NCBI GenBank assembly: GCA_963840665.1
Contig: CAWIZO010000006.1
Location: forward strand, 558,001-622,000
Length of the DNA stretch: 64,000 nucleotides
Reading direction: 5' to 3'
Origin: DATFTE01 sp963840665
Lineage (GTDB): Bacteria > Acidobacteriota > Terriglobia > Terriglobales > Acidobacteriaceae
The notes under the pieces are model-generated. The model was given only the letters and a program-made list of their open reading frames with translations. It searched no databases and was not told where the DNA came from. Each line of letters opens with the position of its first letter. Positions within the stretch are counted from its first letter, which is position 1. Made by a program: the position numbers and the translations under genes. Positions 57,012 through 64,000 of the stretch are shown here, one piece after another.

Positions 57012-57389
57012 ATGCGCGAAGTAATCTCGACACACGACGGCCCACAAGCCATCGGCCCTTATTCCCAAGCCATTAAAGCCAATGGATTCGTATTTGTCTC
57101 GGGACAGGTCGCTCTCGATCCCGTCACCAACACGCTGGTCACGGGCGATGCTGCCTTCCAGACTGACCGCGTGCTGAAGAATCTTGCGGGCATCCTGAAG
57201 GCCGCGGGCAGCAGCCTCGATAAGGTCGTGAAATCCACCGTCTTCTTGAAAAACATGAACGACTTCGCCGCCATGAACGAGGTCTATGGACGCCACTTCA
57301 CCTCGGCCCCACCCGCTCGCTCCACGGTAGAAGTCGCGCGCCTGCCAAAAGATGTCCTGGTAGAAATCGACGTCATCGCGTTAGTTTGA
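57012..57389 (+). CDS. ridA: RidA family reactive imine deaminase
   Basis: A 125-residue Rid (YjgF/UK114) protein that removes reactive enamine/imine intermediates from amino-acid metabolism. Family motifs are GPQAIGPYSQAIKANGFVFV, SGQVALDP, KNLAGILKAAGSSLDKVVKS, TVFLKNMNDFAAMNEVYGRH and the Arg-containing PPARSTVEVARLPKDVLVEI. Arg in PPARST is the ligand-binding residue, so activity is expected. ATG at 57012 follows GGAGAG. It lies 56 bases after ppa. Confidence 0.95.
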   Translation: MREVISTHDGPQAIGPYSQAIKANGFVFVSGQVALDPVTNTLVTGDAAFQTDRVLKNLAGILKAAGSSLDKVVKSTVFLKNMNDFAAMNEVYGRHFTSAPPARSTVEVARLPKDVLVEIDVIALV

Positions 57390-57584
57390 AGTCCAACAAA
57401 TTTTGTCATCCTAAGCGCAGCCCGATTCGCGAAGCGAAATCGGGCGGAGTCGAAGGACCCCGTGCCTCCACTCACTAGCGACGGCTCAGAAGGGGATTCT
57501 CATCCGAGCCCCAATTTTCATTTTCTCCCAACCCAATCTAAAATCAACAATCAGCAATCGAAAATCTCTCTTTCAGGAGACCTG
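57390..57584. repeat. Word repeats before the FKBP gene
   Basis: TTTGTCATCCTAAGCGCAGC (57401-57420), a CCCGATTCGCGAAGCGAAAT hairpin (57421-57440) and CAACAATCAGCAATCGAAAA words (57545-57564) follow one another. They match families seen near 53108 and in the accD leader. No gene is supported here. Confidence 0.65.
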
Positions 57585-58034
57585 ATGCTGAAAACTGCTC
57601 TCTCTCTCGCCCTACTCGCGATGGCGCTTCCAGCGCTGTTCGCGCAAACCAAGCACACTGACACTACTTCGCCCACCAAGGTGACCGGCGCGCCGACCAA
57701 GACTGCCGATGGCCTCGAATACTGGGACATCAAAGTCGGCGACGGCGCTACGGTGAAGGAAGGCGACAACGTCGTGGTGCACTACACAGGATGGCTCACC
57801 AGCGGCAAGAAATTCGACAGCTCGGTCGACCGCGGCCAGCCCTTCACCGTCGAGAACGTTGGACACGCCCCCGTCATCAAAGGATGGAATGAAGGCCTTA
57901 TGGGCATGAAGGTTGGCGGCAAACGTCAGCTCCGCATTCCCTTCGATCTGGCCTATGGTGTGCAAGGACGCCCGCCGGTGATCCCACCGTCCGCCACGCT
58001 GATCTTCGACGTCGAAGTGATGGGAATTAAATAG
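57585..58034 (+). CDS. Exported FKBP-type peptidyl-prolyl isomerase
   Basis: 149 residues. Signal peptide MLKTALSLALLAMALPALFA, then a short linker, then one FKBP domain: VKEGDNVVVHYTGWLTSGKK, FDSSVDRGQPFTVENVG, VIKGWNEGLMGMKVGGKRQL and IPFDLAYGVQGRPPVIPPSA. The ligand-pocket residues (Tyr, Phe, Asp, Trp, Tyr) are present. It acts in the periplasm as a folding helper. ATG at 57585 follows AGGAGA; longer upstream reading runs through repeat words. Confidence 0.93.
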   Translation: MLKTALSLALLAMALPALFAQTKHTDTTSPTKVTGAPTKTADGLEYWDIKVGDGATVKEGDNVVVHYTGWLTSGKKFDSSVDRGQPFTVENVGHAPVIKGWNEGLMGMKVGGKRQLRIPFDLAYGVQGRPPVIPPSATLIFDVEVMGIK

Positions 58035-58036
58035 AG

Positions 58037-58111
58037 AAGTACGAAGGGCGATTTACGATTGACGAAGTAGGACCTGCGACTTCGTCGATCGTACTTCGAA
58101 AATCGTAAATG
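58037..58111. repeat. GAAGTACGAA word palindrome between FKBP and rpmB
   Basis: GTACGAAGGGCGATTTACGA and its near complement TCGTACTTCGAAAATCGTAA form the arms of a 75-base palindrome with CGAAGTAGGACCTGCGACTTCG in two short words in the middle. It separates two convergent genes and may act as a terminator. Confidence 0.65.
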
Positions 58112-58112
58112 T

Positions 58113-58301
58113 TTATGCTTTGACGACTTTGCCGCTGCGCAGGCAGTTGGTGCAGACGCGGATGCGTTTGCCTTGCCCCTTGACCTTCGCGTGTACCGGG
58201 CGCAGATTGACGTTCCAGCGCCGGCGGCTCACGTTGTGCGCGTGACTGATGGTGTTTCCGGTCAGCGGCTTCTTGCCGCAGATTTCACAAACTTGTGCCA
58301 T
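58113..58301 (-). CDS. rpmB: 50S ribosomal protein L28
   Basis: A 62-residue L28. It has the conserved start MAQVCEICGKKPLTGNTISH and the basic middle RRRWNVNLRPVHAKVKG, with a late VCTNCLRSGKV. The two pairs of cysteines (CEIC and CTNC) are the zinc-binding form. ATG at 58301 follows TGGAG; a GTG two codons upstream is possible. It is transcribed alone from the promoter at 58344-58372. Confidence 0.96.
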   Translation of the reverse strand: MAQVCEICGKKPLTGNTISHAHNVSRRRWNVNLRPVHAKVKGQGKRIRVCTNCLRSGKVVKA

Positions 58302-58343
58302 GACCACTCCAGAAGAGAATAGAACTTGACGGGCAAAACATAT

Positions 58344-58372
58344 ATTCTACCGGATTTGCCCAATTTCGCCAA
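58344..58372 (-). promoter_or_regulatory. Sigma-70-type promoter for rpmB
   Basis: On the minus strand TTGGCG (58372-58367) and TAGAAT (58349-58344) are 17 bases apart, an ideal gap. The leader to the ATG at 58301 is about 40 bases. The rest of the stretch up to 58603 shows no gene and no strong structure. Confidence 0.55.
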
Positions 58373-58603
58373 GCCCAGCGCATTCCTTCCGGACCGCACC
58401 GAGCCCGACTTCAGCAGAAGTCCTTTCGCTGAACGGAAATTTTCCGTCGTGCAAGTCCAACTGTTGCAAGCGGTGGCGCTGATTACTCCGCGTTACCCGA
58501 CTGGCGCTGACCGCTCGTAACCTGCTTACCTCTCTCTTTCCATTGACTTAGGCTGCCGGACAATTTAACTTCGCGCTATCTCCCCCTGACCAAAGGACAC
58601 CGC

Positions 58604-60559
58604 TTGGCGCGCAGAATACTTCTGGCCGACGACAGTGTGACCGCTCAAAACATGGGGCGGAGAATTCTCCATGATGCCGGCTATGAGGTCACGACCGTTA
58701 ACAACGGTTCCGCGGCCCTCAAACGCATTGCCGAGCAGAGACCCGACCTCATCATTCTTGATGTTTACATGCCCGGCTACGGCGGCCTGGAAGTCTGTTC
58801 CCGGCTGAAGGAAAACAAAGACACCGCGCGCATCCCTGTCCTGCTGACCGTTGGCAAACTCGAACCATTCAAACCGGAAGAAGCGCGGCGCGTGCGTGCC
58901 GACGCTTACATCGTCAAGCCTTTCGAAGCCAGCGAACTGCTGACCGCTCTGACTAAGCTGGAAGACAAGATTGTTCCCGGCCCTGAGCCCTACAAGCAAG
59001 GGCGTTTCGCCAAGGCCATGGCTGCTGTGGAGCACAGTGGCTCGGAGAATGACTTCGGCGATCAGGAGACGGGATGGAAAGACCGCCTGATCATTCCCGG
59101 CGGTAAGAAGAAAAAGGACAAGGATGTAGAACCGGAGCCCGAGACTGTAACCGCGAAGGGATTTCGCAGCGTGGTGCGGGAAGAAGAATTCCGTCCGGCA
59201 GAGCCCAAGAAAGGGTTCGAGCGCCCGATGCCCGCGGGCTTGCCGCAAGACATCAAGCCCGAAGAGATTGCGGCGATTGCGGCCGCGGCGGCAAAGATCA
59301 ATGGCAAGAGCGCGGAAATAGAAACTCCCGCGCCTCCCGTCGAAGAAACCAAAGCCTGGCCCGTGGCGGAAACGTCTGCGTCGGTCACGGAAGCGGTCGC
59401 GCCGGAAAGCGTTTCCGAAGAAGTTCCCGCAGCAACCTTTGCGTCCGCTCACGAAGAGGAAGAGACGCGCCCGGCCAAATCCGAGTTCGAAGTGCAGGCT
59501 GCAGAGCCTGAAGCAACACCCGAGCCGGTTGTCGAGGCGACGCCTGAGCCGGTGGCCCCGGTAGAAGTCGTCGCAGAGGTTGTGCCTGTGGTCGAAGCTG
59601 TGGCTGCGGAAGCCAAGCCTGAGATAGAAGAGAAGCGTCCCGTGAGCGATGCTGAAGTTTTGGCAGCATTGGCTTCGTTGACTCCCGCCGGAGCCGAGTT
59701 TGCGACTCCAACCCAGGCCGACGCTGCCATCGGAGCGAGTTTCACCGGACCGCGCTGGACCGCCGAAGCCGTTGCGGTCGCGGAAGAAGAATCGACCACC
59801 CTTCTTGAACATGAGATGGAAAAGGCCTTCGCCGCCTTCGCCGCCGCTGATGCCGCCTTGGCGACTCCGGTGGAAGCCGTGATGCCGAGCAACGGTAACG
59901 GACACAGCCCGGAGCCCGTAGCCGAGGAACCCACCAAGCCTGAAGAGACATCTGCCGCTTCCGAGCCCGCTGCCGAACCAGCCGTCGAAGCAGTGGCAAC
60001 TGAAACTGCAGCTCCTGTCGTGGAAGAAGCGGCGTATGCGGCTGCGGCTTCCGCGAGCGCGGCCACTACAGACGCCATCATCGAAAATCAGCCGGTGGCA
60101 TCGGCAGCAAGTTCCGGCACCACCGAACCGGAAGAAGGATCGCGAGTACGCGAAGCCGAGTTGGCCGCAGCCTGGGCGAACTGGCGTCAGATTCGCGAGT
60201 CCATCGTCGGTGAACAACCCACCACTCACGTCGAAGACGCCGAAGCCGGATTCAGAGAGATGCCGGTGGAAGCCCCTCCAGAGGTTGCCGCCGAAGCAGT
60301 AGCGACCGCCGAAGCCGTCCAGGAGCCATCCGTTGCCGAGCCTCAGCCCGAGGCCAGGCACGAAGAGCAATCTGCCCCTGAAGTCCAACCCGAAGCGATC
60401 GAAGCTGAAGCGGTACCCGCTGAAGCAGTTGCAGCCGAAGCAGCCCCCGCCGAAACTCCGGACCAGGATCCGGGCGAAATCTCGAGCATCGTCGACAACA
60501 TGCTCGCCGAACTCAAACCCAAACTGATGGAAGAGTTGAAGCGCAAGCTGAAGAAGTAA
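58604..60559 (+). CDS. Receiver-domain protein with very long Ala/Glu/Pro-rich tail
   Basis: 651 residues from TTG. Residues 1-122 are a receiver domain: LLADDSVTAQN, phospho-acceptor Asp53 in LIILDVYMPGYGG, and AYIVKPFEASELL. A basic-charged link (GGKKKKDKDVEPEPETV) and a helical patch (DIKPEEIAAIAAAAAKINGK) follow. From about residue 250 the protein is mainly Ala, Glu, Pro and Val, with interspersed ordered patches (VLAALASLTPAGAEFATPTQ, ELAAAWANWRQIRESIV). It ends in an amphipathic helix (SSIVDNMLAELKPKLMEELK). No DNA-binding domain is seen. It could be a scaffold in polarity or motility. It lies alone. Confidence 0.88.
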   Translation: MARRILLADDSVTAQNMGRRILHDAGYEVTTVNNGSAALKRIAEQRPDLIILDVYMPGYGGLEVCSRLKENKDTARIPVLLTVGKLEPFKPEEARRVRADAYIVKPFEASELLTALTKLEDKIVPGPEPYKQGRFAKAMAAVEHSGSENDFGDQETGWKDRLIIPGGKKKKDKDVEPEPETVTAKGFRSVVREEEFRPAEPKKGFERPMPAGLPQDIKPEEIAAIAAAAAKINGKSAEIETPAPPVEETKAWPVAETSASVTEAVAPESVSEEVPAATFASAHEEEETRPAKSEFEVQAAEPEATPEPVVEATPEPVAPVEVVAEVVPVVEAVAAEAKPEIEEKRPVSDAEVLAALASLTPAGAEFATPTQADAAIGASFTGPRWTAEAVAVAEEESTTLLEHEMEKAFAAFAAADAALATPVEAVMPSNGNGHSPEPVAEEPTKPEETSAASEPAAEPAVEAVATETAAPVVEEAAYAAAASASAATTDAIIENQPVASAASSGTTEPEEGSRVREAELAAAWANWRQIRESIVGEQPTTHVEDAEAGFREMPVEAPPEVAAEAVATAEAVQEPSVAEPQPEARHEEQSAPEVQPEAIEAEAVPAEAVAAEAAPAETPDQDPGEISSIVDNMLAELKPKLMEELKRKLKK

Positions 60560-60561
60560 GA

Positions 60562-60735
60562 GATCGGACCTCAGACCTCGGACTTCAGACCTCAGATTTG
60601 AGGACTGGTCTCACAACTGTTTCTGGGAAGGGCACGGCTTCAGCCGTGCCGCTCTCGTTGTTCTAGCGCCGTCGATTCGCTTGGGCACGGTTTGGTCTAG
60701 GCGCAGGCACGCGGGCGGGGGCGCCCGCGCCACAC
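60562..60735. repeat. Mixed dispersed repeats after the receiver gene
   Basis: First CAGACCTCGGACTTCAGACC words (60573-60600), then GAAGGGCACGGCTTCAGCCG (from 60627), which matches 24 of 25 bases of a segment inside folC (13165-13189). Last, CGCGGGCGGGGGCGCCCGCG (60710-60729), the inverted form of the GGCGCGGGCGCCC element near 21411 and 53060. Confidence 0.75.
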
Positions 60736-60749
60736 TCTCACAGGCAAAA

Positions 60750-60775
60750 AAGCCCGGACCTTGCGGTCCGGGCTT
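60750..60775 (-). terminator. Rho-independent terminator after the S53 protease gene
   Basis: AAGCCCGGACC and GGTCCGGGCTT pair perfectly over a 4-base loop. On the minus strand a TTTTTT run follows, so it ends the S53 transcript. Confidence 0.85.
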
Positions 60776-60789
60776 GTGCTAGCAAATGC

Positions 60790-62751
60790 TTACTGCACGG
60801 TAACGGTGATAGTCGTGGTTTGAGTGACTCCACCGCCCTTGCCAGTTACGGTCAACGTGTGGGTTCCAGTCTTTACGTTCGCTCCCACAGTAAGGGTCAT
60901 GGTGGAAGTTCCTGTTCCCGGTGCCGGAATGGTTTTCGGGTTGAACTTCGCGGCGGCCAGGTTGGCACCCAACGCAATGGATGAATTGAAGCCGTTCATT
61001 GCGGTGGTGGTGATAGTGGACGTTCCAGAGCTGCCGCGAGTAATCGTGAGCGTGTTCGGATTGGCGCTAATGGAGAAGGTCCCGGTACCGCCTCCACCAG
61101 TTAGCGAGTTGATGAGCGTCGCTCCATTCGGGCTGCCCCATCCGGTGACCAGATCATAGCCTTTCGTGGCCAACCAGCCGTTGCTCCCACTGGTGATGTC
61201 GTGGAAGTTCGAGTTGTAGGAGCTACCCCCGCCGATGGTGTACACCGAGGGGTTGATGAAGCCCAGCGTCGGCTGCCCGTTCTGGACCGCCTGCTGGTTT
61301 GCGAGAGCCAGATAGCCCGCCCACATGGGAGCGGCGAAGCTGGTCCCACCGAACAAGTTAGCCGAGCAACTCCCATTCGCGCAGACGTAGAAGGTAAAGT
61401 TCGCATTCGCCGCAACATCCGGGCCATTACGAACGGTCTTCGAGCAGCTCGTGCAGCCAGCAGCGGCCGCTGTCTGCCACGAGGGGATGGCGAAATTATC
61501 CGGCGAGATTCCGCCGCCGCTATCCACCCAGCCGGTTTCCGACTTCCACGCCCCGCCCGCTCCAGTGGTGGTCAGATCGGTGCCACCCACAGAGACGATG
61601 AACGGATCGTCGGATGGCCAGTAGAACCCAGCTCCCGGCCACCTTGCGTTGTCGCCCGCGGCGGTGAAGAAGTTCTGGCCCTGAGCAGCGAACTCCATGA
61701 AGATGGGATCGTCTGTGGTGTTGTCCGCAGGCGTCCACAACCACGAGCAACCTATCGCGGAGTCGAGCGGGCTATGGGTCGCCATGCCGTTCAGGATGCC
61801 TTTGTCATCCAGTATGGTATTCGTGGCTTTTCCGATGTACATGTTCACAGCATTGAGATGGGGAGCCATTCCCAGCGCCTGCGTGATGTCAAGCGTAGGC
61901 TCGGTATCGTCACAGCTAGTCGGGGGGCACATCGTGCTCGCACCGTCCACTGAGATCAGATTGATCGGCACGTTGTTGGTCTGCCCGGCATTCTTATAGT
62001 AAAGGGTCACGTCGGCCAGATTGGTGCCCTGAAATTCGAAAAGCCCCACGCTCTGACCCGTTCCGTCAAGCGCCGTTCCACCGTAGTACGCCGCGCGCAT
62101 ATCGCTACCGCAGAAAGATGCCGAAGGGCACGACCCCGTGGTGGCGTTGCCGCGGAATCTGTCGGCGGTCTCATCACGCTTTACCAGGGCGGTGTGAGGC
62201 GTCGAGAAGGTGTCCAAACCGCCGATGGCAAACAGCTGCATCGGTGTATCGGTCTTGGGCTCGCGATCGGGTGCGAAGAACGTTCGGTTCTCGGTCGGAT
62301 GCTTGTAGAGGTTCATGGTTACGTGCAAAGCGCGCTCGACGTCGGCAGCCGATCCGGTGGCCTGCAGGATCATGTTGTTGCGCGAGGTCAAGGTCACTTT
62401 GAAATTGTTCGACTCCGCCCACTGGGTCAGTTTCGCGTAGTCGTTTTCGCTGGGACCATACATGCGGGTAAATTCGTCCACCGTCAGGAAGTGACGATAG
62501 TTCGGATTGGTTGGATCGTTGACGTCCTGCAAAAATTGCCGCAGAGCAGCCTCGTTGCGGAGGGGCAATTGAAACGTCAGCTCCATCGATTGATTACCGG
62601 GGACGCGGCTCACCAGAGCGGCCTGCCCGTTCATCACTGCGTCACGTGTGTGACGCGTCATCAAGGATTGGGATTGAGCCGCACCGGCAATCGACATCAT
62701 CGAGAGCAGTGTCAGCAACGCGAGTAGCGACAGACTAAATCTTCGAATCAT
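60790..62751 (-). CDS. Secreted S53 (sedolisin) protease with Ig-like tail
   Basis: 653 residues. Signal peptide (near LSLLALLTLLSMMSIAGAA), pro-kumamolisin activation domain (about 45-190, with NPNYRHFLTVDEFTRMYGPS) and the sedolisin catalytic domain. The triad is Glu284 and Asp288 (TEPTLDITQAL) with Ser471 (GGTSFAAP), and the oxyanion Asp367 lies in TAAGDNA, where most members have SAGDSG. The late GYDLVTGWGSPNG is the calcium-site region. From about residue 555 there is an Ig-like C-terminal domain with a beta-rich end. An acid-stable endopeptidase is expected. The terminator follows the stop closely. Confidence 0.92.
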   Translation of the reverse strand: MIRRFSLSLLALLTLLSMMSIAGAAQSQSLMTRHTRDAVMNGQAALVSRVPGNQSMELTFQLPLRNEAALRQFLQDVNDPTNPNYRHFLTVDEFTRMYGPSENDYAKLTQWAESNNFKVTLTSRNNMILQATGSAADVERALHVTMNLYKHPTENRTFFAPDREPKTDTPMQLFAIGGLDTFSTPHTALVKRDETADRFRGNATTGSCPSASFCGSDMRAAYYGGTALDGTGQSVGLFEFQGTNLADVTLYYKNAGQTNNVPINLISVDGASTMCPPTSCDDTEPTLDITQALGMAPHLNAVNMYIGKATNTILDDKGILNGMATHSPLDSAIGCSWLWTPADNTTDDPIFMEFAAQGQNFFTAAGDNARWPGAGFYWPSDDPFIVSVGGTDLTTTGAGGAWKSETGWVDSGGGISPDNFAIPSWQTAAAAGCTSCSKTVRNGPDVAANANFTFYVCANGSCSANLFGGTSFAAPMWAGYLALANQQAVQNGQPTLGFINPSVYTIGGGSSYNSNFHDITSGSNGWLATKGYDLVTGWGSPNGATLINSLTGGGGTGTFSISANPNTLTITRGSSGTSTITTTAMNGFNSSIALGANLAAAKFNPKTIPAPGTGTSTMTLTVGANVKTGTHTLTVTGKGGGVTQTTTITVTVQ

Positions 62752-63418
62752 CAGGATCTCCCGTAAGGCGGGTTTGAGGGCCGAAGCCCGAATGGGACGA
62801 GAAAAGTTCCGCCCTTTTGAACTTCAAAAGCACGCAGTTCCTGCCGGGCGCTGTGCTTCGTCATGGGTCTCAAGAGGCGGTCCGTTGTTGGCGAGCTCCG
62901 TTGAGTGTCGGGTTGGTCACTCCAAATTTTCTTCAGCCATTTCGTTCCTGGCAGAGGAACAAGATCAAGGGAGCCCTCTGATGGGGACATGCTCGATCCA
63001 ACGAAACGACGCGAGTGAACCAGCCCACGAAAGAAAGAATTCAAAAAATCCGGAGTTTACTTCCCTCTCAAAATTACCGAGCGCACAATACCTCACCTCG
63101 TTTCCCGCGCGCGGTCGACAAAAAATTGTAAAAACTGCCGACGGGATGGGGGAGCGCTCGCCAGCGAACCGATGAGCAAAAAGCGATCACAAGTAAGCGC
63201 AGCATGATACTCACAATTCGGGTCCAACTACAATCGGTAGTATGTAAAGATTTGTGCTGGTCTTCGGGACTATGGGCTCTGGACTTTAGACCTAAGACCT
63301 TTGTCCTTATCCTAAAAAGGCGGGACACGCGGAATCGATTGCCCGACATTCACAGGCGGGATAGTTGTGGGTGGTCGTTCGTCTAGCGGTCATCGTAAGC
63401 CGCAGAGAGTCCGGCCTC
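62752..63418. other. Intergenic region between the S53 gene and the partial edge gene
   Basis: 667 bases without a convincing gene. Short frames on both strands lack ribosome sites and family resemblance. The first part serves as leader of the S53 gene. Near 63256-63300 there is a word cluster (GGACTATGGGCTCTGGACTT, AGACCTAAGACC) in the style of the repeats near 60573. No RNA gene or promoter could be defined. Confidence 0.55.
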
Positions 63419-64000
63419 TCAGTGACACGAAGCGTCGTCCTGAAACGTGGCGCTCCCTAGCATCTGGGTGAGAAAGTGTCCGCAGGCGATGATCCTCTGC
63501 GACAGCGGATCTTCGCGCAAAGCGTTTGGGGAAGTCGTGTATTTAGCGGTGTCCATCGATTTCTTCGCGGCCACCATCTTGTCGCTCCACTGCTGAACCA
63601 GGTCAAACGCGCTGTGCAGCACCTGGGCCGCATTGCGATCGCCGTCGCTCGAAGCCGCTGCATCCGCCAACTGCAGACTCTGCGACGCTTGATCGCGATA
63701 TCCGTTGACCCAGGCGTCGGTGACACCGTACCCGCCGCGAATGGCCGACCCGAGGGTTGTCGCCCACTCCCTGAGGCTCGCGATTTCTTCGATGCCCGCC
63801 TTCATAAATTCCCGTGACAGTGCGGAACTATTCACTGGGGGTGGAGGCGCAGCAGGGGTCTGAGTGCCGCTCGCCGCCGCGGGAAGCGTCAGAACGATTC
63901 CTGCAGCGCTGAAACTCACCGAACCCCTGCCGATGCTCGCCACGGCCAACATGTCCACGAACAACCGGCCATTCTGGTTGATTACTTCGGCTTGCCCGCT
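63419..64000 (-). CDS. Partial exported protein with stalk-like domain (runs off the window)
   Basis: The frame is open to the right edge, so the 5' end is missing; at least 193 residues are readable. The first visible residues (GQAEVINQNGRLFVDMLAVA, then SIGRGSVSFSAAGIVLTLPA) match the stalk/copper-amine-oxidase-N-like repeat of many exported bacterial proteins. After a Pro/Ala spacer comes a helical region (LSREFMKAGIEEIASLREWA, QVLHSAFDLVQQWSDKMVAA) of unknown type. The C terminus has two cysteines. Function unknown; the missing upstream part probably holds the signal peptide. Confidence 0.75.
   Translation of the reverse strand, partial: SGQAEVINQNGRLFVDMLAVASIGRGSVSFSAAGIVLTLPAAASGTQTPAAPPPPVNSSALSREFMKAGIEEIASLREWATTLGSAIRGGYGVTDAWVNGYRDQASQSLQLADAAASSDGDRNAAQVLHSAFDLVQQWSDKMVAAKKSMDTAKYTTSPNALREDPLSQRIIACGHFLTQMLGSATFQDDASCH

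Noticed and set aside
58326..58520. 64-codon frame upstream of the receiver gene
   Set aside because: It starts inside the rpmB promoter region and has no ribosome site; composition is not protein-like.
62774..63175. 133-codon frame between the S53 gene and the edge gene
   Set aside because: No ribosome site, no hydrophobic or repeat pattern, unusual codon use; treated as non-coding.
62900..63420. Possible insertion-sequence remnant
   Set aside because: No terminal inverted repeats, target duplication or transposase fragment was found.

Overview
The window looks like chromosomal DNA of a soil acidobacterium (phylum Acidobacteriota, probably class Terriglobia and Koribacter-like). This is an inference from several traits: a Gram-negative envelope gene set (LptD, TonB/ExbB/ExbD, SurA-like and DsbA-like lipoproteins), secreted S8 and S53 proteases, a giant exported NHL-repeat protein with a C-terminal membrane anchor, a lysine/alanine-rich tail on ribosomal protein L21, and many short-word intergenic repeats. 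No rRNA, tRNA, CRISPR array, prophage, integrase or transposase was seen.

Layout. 0-3 kb: YtxH-like stress protein, a 4Fe-4S polyferredoxin membrane protein (frameshifted), a TauE/SafE exporter and a secreted SnoaL-like protein. 3-14.7 kb: a housekeeping block with rplU-rpmA, obgE, a hybrid sensor kinase on the other strand, nadD, rsfS, a methyltransferase, rlmH, a 55-residue coiled-coil protein, a cobO-type adenosyltransferase, accD, folC and a PlsC acyltransferase. 14.8-19.1 kb: one very large exported NHL-repeat protein. 19.4-28 kb: thrS, pilT, a YfcE-like phosphodiesterase, tgt, yajC, secD and secF. 28-31.9 kb: a TonB energiser cluster (tonB, exbB, two exbD, TPR lipoprotein). 32-36.6 kb: a GT39-like glycosyltransferase, accC, a biotin carrier protein and a membrane protein. 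36.6-45.2 kb, all minus strand: an S8 protease with a tandem hexapeptide tail, a membrane/SRPBCC protein, SurA-like and DsbA-like proteins, larE and lptD. 45.4-53 kb: an RDD protein, a Tat-exported oxalate-decarboxylase-like bicupin, an APC permease with a large soluble tail, two small exported Cys-containing proteins, a TIGR01777 epimerase and an AIM24 protein. 53-64 kb: rel, two DUF3147-type membrane proteins coupled to a pyrophosphatase gene, ridA, an FKBP isomerase, rpmB, a receiver protein with a huge Ala/Glu/Pro tail, an S53 protease and a partial gene at the right edge.

Functional themes. The centre and right of the window encode an envelope programme: Sec translocation (YajC-SecD-SecF), periplasmic folding (SurA, DsbA, FKBP), LPS insertion (LptD) and TonB energisation. 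This fits a scavenger that exports many proteins. Malonyl-CoA or related acyl-CoA carboxylation is represented by accC, accB and a distant accD.

Two general observations stand out. First, at least ten apparent single-base indels or start losses interrupt otherwise well-conserved genes, including the normally essential thrS. Most sit in short base runs, so I read them mainly as consensus errors rather than gene decay. One of them falsely fuses rel to the next gene. Second, several families of short dispersed or palindromic repeats occupy intergenic regions and 5' leaders. In two places (folC and the obgE 3' end) they appear to have become coding sequence. I found no cluster that clearly forms a new defence or biosynthetic system. 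The best candidates for undescribed biology are the NSVVWG tail of the S8 protease, the receiver protein with the 500-residue tail, the Cys-rich exported pair, and the repeats captured into proteins.
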